A stretch of 64,000 bases of DNA. Source: Breviolum minutum Mf 1.05b.01. Lineage: Eukaryota > Sar > Dinophyceae > Suessiales > Symbiodiniaceae. Where the stretch lies: positions 1 through 64,000 of the forward strand of contig DF239101.1 of the NCBI GenBank assembly GCA_000507305.1. The letters are read 5' to 3'. Positions 36,901 to 50,800 of the stretch are shown here, piece by piece. Numbering within the stretch: position 1 is the first letter of the stretch; each line of letters starts with the position of its first letter. The notes under the pieces were generated by a model. It did no database searches. It was not told where the DNA came from and saw only the letters and a list, made by a program, of their open reading frames with translations. The translations under genes were made by a program, and so were the position numbers.

Positions 36901-39900
36901 TCTTCGGACTTATCAACGTCTGGATGGTACTTCAATGCCAACTGACGATATGCCGCTTTGATCTCTTCTCTGCTGGCACCTGGGGAAGCGCATCAGGCTG
37001 TCAGCTATAAATGAAATATCAGACCTGATATTTGTACCACCCCCTTCTGTTTCCAAGCATCTTGCCTAACCACCAGAAAAGCTTTCCTTGTTCAATACCT
37101 CATACGTTGTCATACTACCTCCCCTTCCCTGGAGGGAAACAACATGAAACTGCCGGGTGCCGCCTTCCGGCAAACCCAGCACTTTCCAGGCATTTCTGGG
37201 TGCTGCGAAACATGGGTTCCACGGGCTCATTACGCACCATGGCGCGTCCCCACAAATGGCTGCTCCAATAAAGGATCTGGAGAATTAAAATGGGATGCTT
37301 CCAAAGTTACAATGCTGAACAAAGCACTTGACAGTATCACAATTACTTTGCTATCTTTGGTACATACTCAAGATGAATTTCAGAGCTAGTTCTGATTCTG
37401 AAATTTAATACATGTATCACGAGGATACTGGCTTTGCAAGAACTGGGACTATCAGGAGTGTACCGTGTACCGGATTGGTGCAGTTCTACTCAAGGTGTGA
37501 ATCAAAAACAATGCCAGGTCTTTATCCTGCGTAATTATATAGAAACCTTGGGCGGAATTCAATGACTTTTGGTTTTTGGAGATTGTATATAAACATATAT
37601 AAACATTACGTAAACAATATTAAATTCATTCATACACATGTACATTGCAGCTTCATAATGAATGTACACACTTCCACGATTTAGCATCACCAACTACTAA
37701 AGGTCCTTTGTTTTCACAAAGGCGGGATGGCTGCGACGGGTTTCGGCGATCATTGTTGAAGCATTCAAGTCACCATTCCATCCAAATGGTTTTGTAAGGG
37801 TGAAACCGCCTCTCATGGGTGGGAATTTCCTCATGGACTTATAACAAAAAATGAATAAACTCGGATTCGTCTCATCGAAAACGGCTGAAACTGAGCAGTC
37901 CCAACTCTCTTCCGCCTTTTCCAGTTTCTTGTTCCACTCTTTCGTCTTAGTGAGTCAGGAGACATGGAATCATTCCAGTGTAGGAGCAACATTTGCCCTT
38001 GGAAAATTTCAGGAAAATGAGATGGTTTCACGACCGTAGTGAAGAAGTCTTAAGGTTAGATGGGGATATCCTTTTACTGGTTGCACATGTTCCACCTCTA
38101 CATATCTCTATATACTGTGTTTTTTCCTTGTTCCATTCGTTTCTCTATGGCATCCGTATAGTCAATTTCAAATACACGTGTGAGCACAATTCTGTGGTTC
38201 TATTTCCCTGCTTCCACTTCCACCATCACTACATTCCCTTTCTATGAGTCCCAACATCCCTGCCATCCAAGCTATAGTTCAAGGATTCGATAACCAAAAT
38301 GAAACAATCTGTAAATGGAAGAAACCTCGAACCATCTGGTACACCCTGAAAATTTGACACATGGTTTTTCGATATTCTAGTTTGGCTCCTAAGAATCAAA
38401 GTACCCAATATCCCGGCAAACAGTACTTGGAAAATGAGTGCATATCTTCGTCATCTGCATTAACACCTCCAAGGAAATCGTTTAAATATATATTGATATA
38501 TATACATATATATTGCACATACATGCAATTGCAGTTGGAACTTGAATTCTCTCTGGAATAATATCCAGTGTACATGTCTATATCATGGAACTATGGCGGT
38601 ATAGTATGCATGCAAAAACAGTCCAATACAATCGTAAAATTTTCAATCTATAATATCACATCACCATATTCCTCCAAATCATACGCTCATGGTTTCCAAA
38701 TAAAAAATCCTAAGAACAATACCCAAAAGATCCATGTAATTAAGGTATATTTAAGCCTACCTTATCCTTGGATAAAAACCTGGTACAGTGAAGGTAAAAT
38801 ATATGGGTGTTTCCTTAAATGGTGGGTATTCCCATTTCACACCTCAAAATTATCATTTTTAGTAGGAAAACCCCATGGGTTTGTTGGGGAAACCCTCCCG
38901 GAGTTGGGGCTTCCCGGCTCGGCGTTTGAACATGTAGCGTCGATCACGGAAGTTCAGCACCTGAGCCCCCGCTAGGTGGATCCCGCTGAGGCCATTTATG
39001 GAAACCTAAAAAAAAAACATCCATAAGTGAACCATATGCCAGAAATAAAATCATGAATTATAGAATATGTATTGGGATGATATTAAAAAAAAGGTACAAG
39101 TAATCAAAGAAACAACAACTAGGAACCTATAACTAGGTCCTGACATTTGACCCGAAGTATCACCAGATTTGCCACTGGGAGGGTGCATTCCCTTACAGCA
39201 TTCCGAGGGAACCCAGCTTCACACCAACATTGATCATGCCCATATATGGTGCAGGGAAAACAAAAAAGGGTCCTTTTAAGAACAACACGCACACGCAAAC
39301 ATCGCAATGCCTGTTGTTTGTAAAGAGAGTGGTCATTTCAAATTTCACAAACATAAACTTTGGACCATCGGAAACCATCAACTGGACTCTGAACCAAAAA
39401 ATCTGCCACTATTGTTGTGACATGTTGGGGGCTTCTGGGATGGTTATTGCAGCTAGAGATTTCAATAAGGTGGACTGGCCACTCTTCACCATTCTAACCA
39501 ACGGGTATAAAAGTCCAGGGTTCCCAGCAGTGTTCACATAGAAGGGATTCTCGCGCTGACACACAATGTCACGCTTATCCTGCTCAGCCAATGGTGGGTT
39601 GATGGTTTGGGCTGCTGGTTTACTTTCTGTGTCTTTTGCGTATGCACTCAGCAAGCGAAACTTATTAAGAACTGGCGTCATTGGTCTGATCACCAGTGAA
39701 CCAACCCAGCTGCCAAACTAAAGGAATGATACCCTGCTATGTCAAAAGGAATGAATATAGAAACGTATTTATTGACAGTTTTTAAATCATTGCTTGTATT
39801 GAAATTCCCATCTTGGATCCTTTCTAAAGGATTCCCAGATAATAAACCACCTTTTTACGATGTCTTCAGTCAGGATGCTTGAAACTGCCTAGATGTATAA

Positions 39901-42900
39901 TACTGTTGATGGAAGAAATCCTGCACCAGTTGATAGGTAGTTTATCCCATTATTTACAGGGTTTCATACATGTTAGGTGGTGCAGGATTTCGTCCACCAA
40001 CAGTATGATGTATTTTGAGTTTTTACCTTCCAACTCTACTAATTGATGGACCAAGTCCTGAGGATTGTTGAAAGACAACGACACCCACCTCATAGACCGA
40101 GCTCTTCAAACGCTTGTAGGCCTTCTGAGAGAACTGCCTCACAGCCTGACCAACGTATTCAAGGTGACTTCTGTAAGGCTTGCTTGGACAACAGGACAAC
40201 AGGACAGAGCAGAAACAAAACACAACTTCACATACAGTAGGTGAATGGAGCAGTGATAGTGAAAATGCGTGCAAACAGCATGCTTCTTGAGACATTCCTG
40301 AAACGGGTTTCAGCGATTCCAGTGTCTACATCTTTTCCACCAGTACAGTTTAATAAAATATGAGTCTTCAATTTGTACCTTCCATAAACTTCCGGAACTA
40401 CTGTATATTAAAAAAACACATTGATACGGTTACGTACATATCACAGCAAAAACCAAAGGGGTTTTACAGTACTAAATCCCATGGTCAGCAATACATCTGA
40501 GATGACCCCGTTGGCAACATCTGCAATCAGCCTTGGTGATTTCTTCTGATTGCTCCTTTGGATGTAGCTCGCTCCACCTTAATCACAACCACAACCATGA
40601 CATGACATGGACACCTAATATAGATGTCATATAGGATGGAAAGTTGCTAACAATTTGAACTCAAAACAGAACTGCATCACCAACTTCTAAGGCTTCTCTG
40701 GCTACTGGTAAGGTTCATGGATTGCAAAGTCAAATTTTCCACTGTCCCGAACTGGCTTATTTCAATGTTTACTGAACAAGGAACAAGGTTCATACTACAT
40801 CCATCAATATAGGCGATTCACCGGGCTCACCAAAATCTCTGTTTAACATATAGCAACTACTTAGCCGAAACGAATTCATCTACCTGAAACATGGTTCCCC
40901 AAAATGTTACCAAGTGCAGCAATTGCTGGCGTTCTGAAGCCCATCCGCTCGTGGTTCATCCAAGGAACTTCACTCTCTTTGACTCTCCAGTGTCTTTGTC
41001 CTGGATGAAGATGAGTGGATGTCTCCCCAGTCCCCAGAAAAGTTTGGGTTTCACCAACTGCTGATATGTGTGTATATGTAAAAGCAATGTAAACAACAAA
41101 TCTGAACCTATTGGTTAGATAGCTCCTGATAATATACTTATAATCTATATACAACGATTAAATATTAGTTCATATAATGTATTATATATATGATACATAT
41201 TGATACATACTATATAGTTAACATACGTGTGTTAATATGTTGATACCCGCAACAGCTCCAAAGAAGTTTGTTGCCCTGCAACCCTTGGTTGAGTCTACTT
41301 CACCAATAAGTGTTTACAACTGTAACGTTCTGACGAGGAAGTTCCTACACAAATTGCCCTGTTTGGACTGACACCAATCTGCTCTTTGTGAAATAACAAA
41401 GCATGTTGCAACTTAAAATCTTCAAGGAACCATGAAACTACTTATCTTGCGATGCTGCTGGAAGAAATCATTGATGGCAAAAAATCGTTTGTGACAATTC
41501 GACTGAAAGATCAGAACATGGCACCTGCTTTTGAGTACGGCAGAATGAATAGCAGAGTTTTCACGCTTGTCCCAACATGTCCAAGCTACACTTCCAAAAG
41601 CATGAACCCCTTTGTCCATCCCTTTCCACTTCTCCACTGATCAAACTACCCACTAGCCAGCTGCCATCCTTTGTGGTGTAGCGTCGCTTTTCACTTTCCA
41701 TTTCATTGATAATGGCTTTCACATCTGCCCTGCAAAGGCACACGTTTGAGCAAAAGCCCTTGTCAACCATTAAGAGTGGCTCAAATTGCAGTCATGCTGT
41801 CTCGTGCTTTCCATCCGCTGGTGCTTAAACCAATAGCAGCCAGAAATCATCATACTCAGCTGACAGAGATGTACTTGAATTGACAAACAAATTGTTGATT
41901 TCGTGCGCGACTTCAGTCAACAAAGTGGGGGGGGATCATTTGGTGGCAAATGACTAGCAAAATTGGCCTTTTTAGGCGGACCCCTGCGATAGAACAGGAT
42001 TCATAAGTACTAATTAGTTGAACATCACTTCCATTTCATTGGTGTCGCTGGCAGGCTTCCAATGAACAATCCATGCCATGTGTTCGTTGCTTACTGTTAG
42101 CCTACTGGCCCAATATACTGTACATCTACCATGTAAGGGTTTCACAAATCGAAAACACGAAACCATCTTCCCACCTTGTGGCCATGTAGAGATCTCCCCG
42201 CCATTTCCAATCCATCTCTCGTTGGCAACTTAGCACAGTTTTGGACAGTCAACACGAATGCACAACTGAGCAGTGACAAAAACTGTGTAGTCGAAATAGG
42301 GGGCCATCCTACATCCTACCCAGTTATATGGGGATTCAATGTGCCTTCATACGCACCATTATAGATTTATAGGCCACTCAGAAAAATAACATCACCAGGC
42401 CCTTGAAGATTGATCTAATGTTTGGGAAGAGCAAGAAGGCGGAAGAACGAGAAGTATAGCTTTGGGGCCCGGGAGATTTGTTCAAACACTTTGTGCTCAT
42501 TCTATTTTGGGCATGGTGTTGAAAAATTCTCACATCGTAAGCAGGAAGTAAGACCTCAGTGACGGTGGACCTTGATTAGTTTCCTGGCGTCGGGTACAAA
42601 TTTTATTTGAGCAACTTTGGATAAAATGTTCTTGAGCTTGATATGGTCGAAACGTTAAAGATCATCGGCTTGGCTAGATAGATTAAGGCATCAAAGTTTT
42701 CAAAGTTGATCAATTTTCCTTAGATGATCCAAATGCAACATTACAAACTCATTAAGAAAAACAGGTTTGTGTATAATGCCCTTTTTGAGATATTCCAAGT
42801 CATCAGCTTACATCAACATCTTCAATTTAGATCAACCTAGTACATAATGACCTACCAACTTAATCACAAAGGTCCTTCAACCGAGGTCACGACTTGTTAG

Positions 42901-44715
42901 ATGGATCGTTGTAGCTGCAGGAATTGCAAAATTCTTTGGTGACCTCAGCGACTCATGGCTCCATACGGCGAGTGTTTCATCCATTTGCGTTGATTGATTC
43001 AAAGAAAATCATGTATCAAAGTGTTAGGGTATCTCTTTCAATCGCTACTGCAAAATAACCAAATAATACAGGTAACAAATGCTCATGGTTAGGTTGGTGT
43101 TTTGACCCTTGTAGGCTCTTTGATGCGTCGCACCCTTGCAAGCCATCAATGCCAAAGGTATATATTTTGCCAAATCATTTCTCAAAATCATACAGTTCAC
43201 ACTGCAAAAGCGTTTCAAAAGGGAAAACGCTGTCAGCCGAGACCCTGAGCTTTCACACAATTGCCATGGGCTGCAGCCGATTCGACAGGATGATGTTAGG
43301 GTACCTGGTCCAGCAGCAATGGGATTCCCGCATTGGATTCTGGATTCTACCATGCTTAGTAGAAAGAATCCCATAAGTAATTCCTATAGTGAAACAAGGT
43401 TGTTACAACTATAACTATAACAATTCACTTTCCGAATCTACAGGTTGTTTTGCCAAAAAAACAAAAACACCATTGAAATGAACTTTCAAAAAAAGATCTG
43501 AAGGGGGGTGATTTGCAGCTTCCATCTTTATCTTTTGGGGGTTGGAGTATCAGAAGATACACCGGGATGAAACAGATTCATAGATCCATGGATGGCTAAT
43601 ATTTCGCCATGGCTGAATTCTTGCGGTTTAGGCCCCCAGGGCGATGTGATAAAGCAATGGGAGTTGTGCTAAGTCACTTGATTTCATGATTGGATGATCA
43701 TGAGCAGTTGGGAACCGTTTTGACCAACCCAAAAATACTGCGATTCTTAGTGGAATCTTGTGATGCATCCTTGCTTTCCCTGGTAGAACTTGAGAAGCTA
43801 CGCAGCTACACGATGATGACAGGAGTGAGCCCTTGATCCATCCTTATCGTGGCCAATTCCATCCACCCAAAGCATGCTGATTGGAACCACCCTTGCAACC
43901 AGGGTACATGGCACCAACATCCAAATGGTAGATCAAGGGATAGTCATCCTGTAAGTAGCAACAAATGCACCAAATGTCATGACATGTCTTTTCAGACCTG
44001 CCTACCTCAAATGATGGATCTTGGATGGATCCCCATTCCCCAAAAACGATGTGTAGCCAAAGAAGAGGTCATATTGACCAGGGAGCAAACCGTGCTTCGT
44101 ACAACATGTCTCTCTTAAAACTGTGAAAATTAAAATTTGCAAACTTTCGAATCAAGAACAGAGTCCAATGAAATATGCAGAAAAATCTGACACGTGAACC
44201 ACAACTACTTCAAACGGATGGTTTCACGATTACTTCTTGACTGCCACATCTTTCCGGCCTTGAGCACACGATAGGAGGATTTCTTCACTTTTTTCCCTCC
44301 TGATTTGATGCCACCTTTCCCTGGGCATCGTAAAAACACATGCGACAATCTGTTTTTTTGCTTTGCTGTTTATCTTGAACAAATCTCTTGGAACATCTAA
44401 GGGGTTCTTCGAAGTAAATCTTCTGTGCCAAAACATTTGCCACATGACAGACATGACATTTGCAGAACTTCCACAGCAAGTTTGAGAAAGAGGTGGCGCC
44501 TTCAATGATCTCATACTCCACCAACTGAAGCTGATACTCCTCAGGTTTTTCAACCTGCATGGCCAGTGCAAAAACATCTTGAACACTCTGAGCCTGGTAT
44601 CACTGAACGATGAGCATCAAAGTAATTGCAATGTGTGTGCTGTGCCAATTTGTTGCTGTTGTTGCGCATCATCATGACATCTCTTGTGCATCGTTACATC
44701 AAGAGAGTCATTCAG

Positions 44716-44803
<88 letters not shown>

Positions 44804-44863
44804 GTCATCGTCGTCAAGAACAAGCTCGTCATCATGAACGGTGTTAATGTTGTCAACGTTGTT

Positions 44864-44894
<31 letters not shown>

Positions 44895-47800
44895 TTGCTG
44901 TTGCTGTTGCTGTTGTTGTTATTGTTGTTGTTGTTGTTCTTGGTGTTGTTGCTAATGTTGACTAACCAAAGGTGAACAACTTTGCAACTGACAACCCATG
45001 ATGCTCGTCGAATTGCCTCCTCATGACCTTGTTTTGTTATGGATATACTCTTTTGATTTCTTCGTATTGTTCCACGTCTACATCTTTCGAAAAAAAAAGC
45101 CTCCATGATGACGTGAAGCTAAAGACTTTGATGTACTTTAGCGTTTGTCATCTGGGATATATGATGTCGGGCCAACAAAACATGTTTGTTAAAAACTCTA
45201 GGGCTCCAATTAACTTCCGAAATTTCCAGAAATTATCAATCAACCCTGGCTACTGAGCTCCACAGATATCAACGTTTAGTCACGTGTATCTTCAAATCAC
45301 CTTAAGGATATCTACGTTGGAACCTCTGGGATTGCTGATTCACAATCCACGAATCAGAACTTCTTCTAACGGATGTTTCAACTCTTTAAAACCCAGCTGG
45401 AAAACATCCTGACAGTGTTGACACCTTTTTGTTGAACTTGGGCCCCATTTAAATAACACCGTAAAATTGATCCAATCTTCTCAAAGTCAAAAAAAACGCC
45501 CCGGTATCTGCATGGAACTGTTTTTGTCTGAATTTTTCGGGGGTTGCATCTCTCCAAGCTCCCAGTCACCTGTGTTTTCAATGGCGAATGCTCATGGGTC
45601 AGACGTCCCACTTGCTGAGCCACCTAGTACTTGCGTGATTCCCCAGAATTCACCACCGACACAAGCCATCAACTAACCATCCCTAACATTTCAAGTGGCC
45701 TATAATTAGCTGCCAAGAGATCCATGGAGCTACAATCTTTGAAAGTGATTCGTCTAATTAGGACCCACAACTTGGTGGAAGAGTGGAGATGAGTCATCTG
45801 CTATAAGGCTGTTTAAACCAGGTTAAGTATGCTAATCCATCATAATGTTTCCTCCTGAACTCATCATCATTTCCTTTGTCATGTGGATCGTGAGGTCTCT
45901 CTAAAATTCAGATCCAGTTTAGGGTGCACGTGGGAACTACAAGTCAAGTCCTTTTCCAACATCCTGCTATAGTCAAACACTTCGCCCCAGGAAGAGGAAC
46001 AAGTTAAGTACCAGCAGCATGGCATTTTCCCATCACCACCAGCTGCTTCAAGATTTGGAACGACCGGCAAGTATATAGTCAGTAGCCCCGGGGTCTCAAC
46101 TGCCCTCTGTGACAATGGCGTTTGGCACCATCTTGATTTCTCCAGATAGATGGTATGCATTATGGAAGTATAATATAAGCCATAGGCAATGATAGCTGGG
46201 CGGTGTGCAATCCACACCTTTTGCCTTTTGTTTAAAGAAACTTGGGTGATGTCGCCATTTCGCCATGTTAGGTTACTGGAGAGGCATCTGAAATGGAAGC
46301 ACATCCTGTTCTGACCTTGTCTGGATCGCAGAGCGCACGAAGTTGGGCTTCAACTTCAGCCAAGGTCTCCTGCAAGTTGATCAACCAACAAACATCTACG
46401 GTAAGAATACTCTTCTATGGATTCCATCATTCATCATGAATATCATGTATATATATATATATGACATATATATATATGTATATACTTCAAAGCACATTTC
46501 GTTGTGCATATATATTTAATGAAACGTATGTACAAATATCTGGGGGGCGTGCAACCGGGAAACGCCACACGTTCTTCGGATCCTTTCCACAATATGAGAA
46601 ATGAGATCGCTGCAGCGTTGGGATGGTACAAGTATATCAACTAGTACTGTCTTTTGTTCTACAAACAGCGCCTCATGATTACTCTAGAGGTACAAAAAAT
46701 CAACCTTTAAATCATAAATCTCTCTGAAATACAATTTACATCAATCTATATGTGCTACGTGTAACTTTCCGATGGATTTTGATGAGATCACGGTAAAGTA
46801 AGATCACGGTAACCAACCCCACATTTTCGCCAACTTAAAAAATGCCAAGGTTTTAGAGGTGGATTTTTTTTCGCCAAAAGTCCTGCGGGTGGTCCATGGT
46901 AATAATGGGATAATTTCATCAGCAACATCCACCTTGTAGGACACCTATCTAAATCCCTTGGGAAGGATCAAATACAGTATCCCATGCCAGTCGGCACTTT
47001 TGAGTCGATGATTTTCCATTTACTCTTTGGTGGGATATGGACGAACTGTTCCCAATATATGCAACTTGTAGCTGGGCCTCATAGTTTTCCACATCTTCAA
47101 GTTTCACCTGGTGCAAGTCACACACTTCACAAAGGTCATGGGGACTGATACCTCATGAAATCAATGACATGTCGTGACTACAGGGATCTGATCTATCGCC
47201 CTTGATATATCAAGATGAACGAACACCCACCCTACAGCAGTATCAGGCCTTCTCTTCCTCAATCAGAAAAAAGTCCACCTTGGCTGGCTCGCTGGTGCTT
47301 AGTAAGAAAGAAGTTTTTCCCCGAGTACGTGACCTTTGACCAATCCTTCTTGATTTTGTATGGAATAAAAATAGACTCATTTAGCTACCAGCTCTAATGA
47401 AGACCACCCCAACACCAATGATGTCAATAAAACTCTGACCACCTTGCAGCTGCAACATCTCCAAATTTCTCCTGTGCCCCGAACCGTGCCCTTGAGATCA
47501 TCCAGCAAGGTCTGCACTGCAGAGGGTTCGATCTTGAAGGTCTCCTGGAAGCGACCCGAGGCCGGGACCCGGGACCCTTTCAAAAATCTGGGTGCCACCT
47601 GATTGTGGGCAGTTTTGGTAGAGAAACTGTGCAGTTGGAAAAACAGCGCACGACTATCACGACAACAGTTACATGGTTGAGGGAAATATCATTCTAGGAT
47701 TCTAGGATATAATATCATTTCCGGAACTTTTAGCGTGTGGATATATCAATTTGGAAGCAATCTGTGATTTGGAAGCGTAATTTTAGGAAAGATCACCAAA

Positions 47801-50800
47801 CTTCATGATGAAGATATCTTTCAACACGTGATCTCTTTCTTCGCCAAACTTAGGACTCCAATCTGGCTGTCTTTACTACGGAATTTTAGTTTATATAGTC
47901 ATAGTTTGGAGAGGTTTGGAGTTAATTTTCCGTTAGGTTCCTTATAGACTATTAGATATAGACCACCTTCTGTTTGCCCAGATTCAAAAATACCGCAGTT
48001 ACTCCATTGCTGACCGCCGACCTTGATGTCTGCGCGATAGACGCCCACACGCATGCACTCCACTCGTGCACCCTGAATGGAAGGCACTGTTTCATCACAG
48101 GACATAAAAGATCAACCACCACTGCGCCCAGAGACACGCTTTGTGACATAGAATTTGACAACTCAAGATTATACGACATCAGACGACGTATATCTAGCAC
48201 ATTGAATTGTTTATAGCAACCAGTGCTCAACAAGCAAACAAAATATAACATCATCATGCACATAAACAAGCATCAATAGCAGAAGCAACTAACCAACACA
48301 ACAAACAAAATCCACGCTGAATGCTATCTCTCCCCCACGCCACTGACTCCCAGAGCCTCATAAGTGGATTGCTCTACAAGGCGGTTGGTAGCCTAGTCCC
48401 AACCAGCAGGAGTAGAAATGACATCACTGCAGGTGTTTTATCTGTCATGTGTTTTGCTTTCTTAATACCATCCACCAAAAAAAACACAGGTGGTGCTTTG
48501 AACTCGCATTAAAAACTGTAAGTCAAGTTGATGTACAGAAATCTCTCCCAAATAGAGAGAACATAACATGTTTGAGACCAACCCAGAAAAGTGGTCGATG
48601 ATGTTTGTTTAGGGCCACAGGTGTGCCTCCGCCCATATCATCGTACGAGGACCCAAGTTTGTTCCCAAAACATTTCAGGTCTTCCATGCAAAGCTTAAAA
48701 ATCGCCAACAAATCCGGGTGACAACAAATCAACATTAACCTAATTTCGACAAACTTTGAACATGAGAGTCCTTACTGCTTATCTTCCCTATCATTTTTGA
48801 CTTCATTTTTGAAGTGTGTATCATGCGTAAATTTGGGATCATTCACCAACCCTGTCAGTGAGTACCAGGTCTGTCCATGGACCAAGCCATCAATAAGAAC
48901 AAACGGCCACTTCATATGAAAACTGCGCATCAATGTGAACCCCAACTCCAAGTAAAGTCGATCTTATTACCCTAAGGATCCCCAAGACCCCAGTGATTCA
49001 AACATGTTTTCAATTTCAAGTAAGTTCTTCGAATATTGAGGCCCTGCTTCCCAAGGTCACCTTTGAAGCCTTCCGCAAGCGTCGACTTACTAGGACCATG
49101 GTTTCTCCATGGAGGTGAAAGCAACTCATACAGCGCACTGTATGTTCCGTCCGCGTCCCAAAGATATATCGATTCTCAACAAAAATATGATTACAATGTG
49201 CCTTGCAAATCTGTAAAGAATGGTTAACTTTAAATCGAAAACAAAGGGACTACATGCAAATTCATCTTCTGTAGGCATCTTTGGGCACATCGTAGAAAAA
49301 CCCTTGGAGGCACATTGGCCATCTTCAACGCGTCTTCTTCTCCACCTTTTTGGACTTGTTGATGACAATCCTTAACGCACTCAAAGGACAAAGACCCCAA
49401 AGTTGATACTGGACAGTTTGGATATCATTCTGCTGACCCAGTTGCCATGTTATATGGAAAACATGGCGGGCCGACACCGGACCAATGTTGCAATCATCCC
49501 CAACTCATGTGCCGCATTTCGACCATCAACTGGAGTCTAATGATGTGAGGGGTCACTTGACTTCGAAAATTCCTCGTTTCCCAGGAGATTTTGGAGGGTC
49601 CCCCAATTTTGGAGACAAACCTATATAGGTCATCTTGCAAAGAGGCCTACAGTATCCCGCAGCCAGAAATTTGACAAGCAAAGATACTGAACACTTTGGA
49701 GTCTTTAAATCTCCCGAAACTTGAAGTGCAAAGGGAAACCCTTGTTCATCCTTCTCACCATCCTCAAGGGGCTCATTAAGAACACTAAACCACAGCATCC
49801 TCCTACAGTATTGGATTCACACTGGTTGGACACAGTTTACGAACTCGGTATTACACCTGGTATCATAGACAAAGCATGCAAAACACATGCAAAAGAAAAT
49901 GTATCCACTGTCACCAGCTGCAACAACAGGCACCCTTTCCATTTGAACAAACCTCCCAACCTACTTCCATCCATTCCTACCAACCATCTACCGGGACTCT
50001 GATTTTTGTTGCTTGGCAAAGCATTTTCCCAAAGCTTTCGGATAGAGATGCGCATCTCTTTCTTCACCTGGTGGTTTGGTGGGGATATCTTTTTCAAAAT
50101 CAACTGCTGCAGGAGTTTGTCCATGAAAAATAGATACCTTTGAGAGATTCCTTACTACTGGAAGTTAATTGCAGCTGAGTTGTCTTGCTGGAAAAGCTAA
50201 TGATAAGGCTTATGCCATGTCATCAACTGGCCCAAAGACGCACCCACAAAGAAATCCTGTAATCATCCAATACACACACAATATTATTGCACTGACGCAT
50301 CTGAAGAAGTCGGAATCTTGTGAACTCAAAGCACTGCATCACCCGCCATGTGGGGCGATCTCAGCTGACGTGACATGTCAGCATTTGAAGGCACCTCATT
50401 GAACTTATCATGCGCATATCTGAACATGAAGCCATGTACTGTTTAGGTCTCTCTGCTTCTGTATACAGTAGTACATCAGTATATCCATATCTCACAGTTT
50501 CAGTTTGTACATCTCTCTCTCTCTCTCTCCTTTTCTGCATACTTTGAATACATCTCGAAATAATAAAATCAAAGGAATATATCCTTCCCCCAACCGCATT
50601 GTTCCTGATACCATTCTATTGTGATCTCCCTATCTGTTGTTCAAACAAAGAGTGGATCCCTGGCGCCCCTTGATCCAAACTTTTCTGCCCAAATACTCTT
50701 AAACACAGGTACACATATCTGTTGAGATCAGCCATACTTCTATCTATCTTGGTAAACAGAAAAAGATAAGCCTTATATATCATATGATAGAGGTATTATA

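Noticed and set aside
44610-45106. Poly-Ser, poly-His, poly-Ile and poly-Asp ORFs
   Set aside because: CAT/CGT and GTT microsatellite read in all frames.
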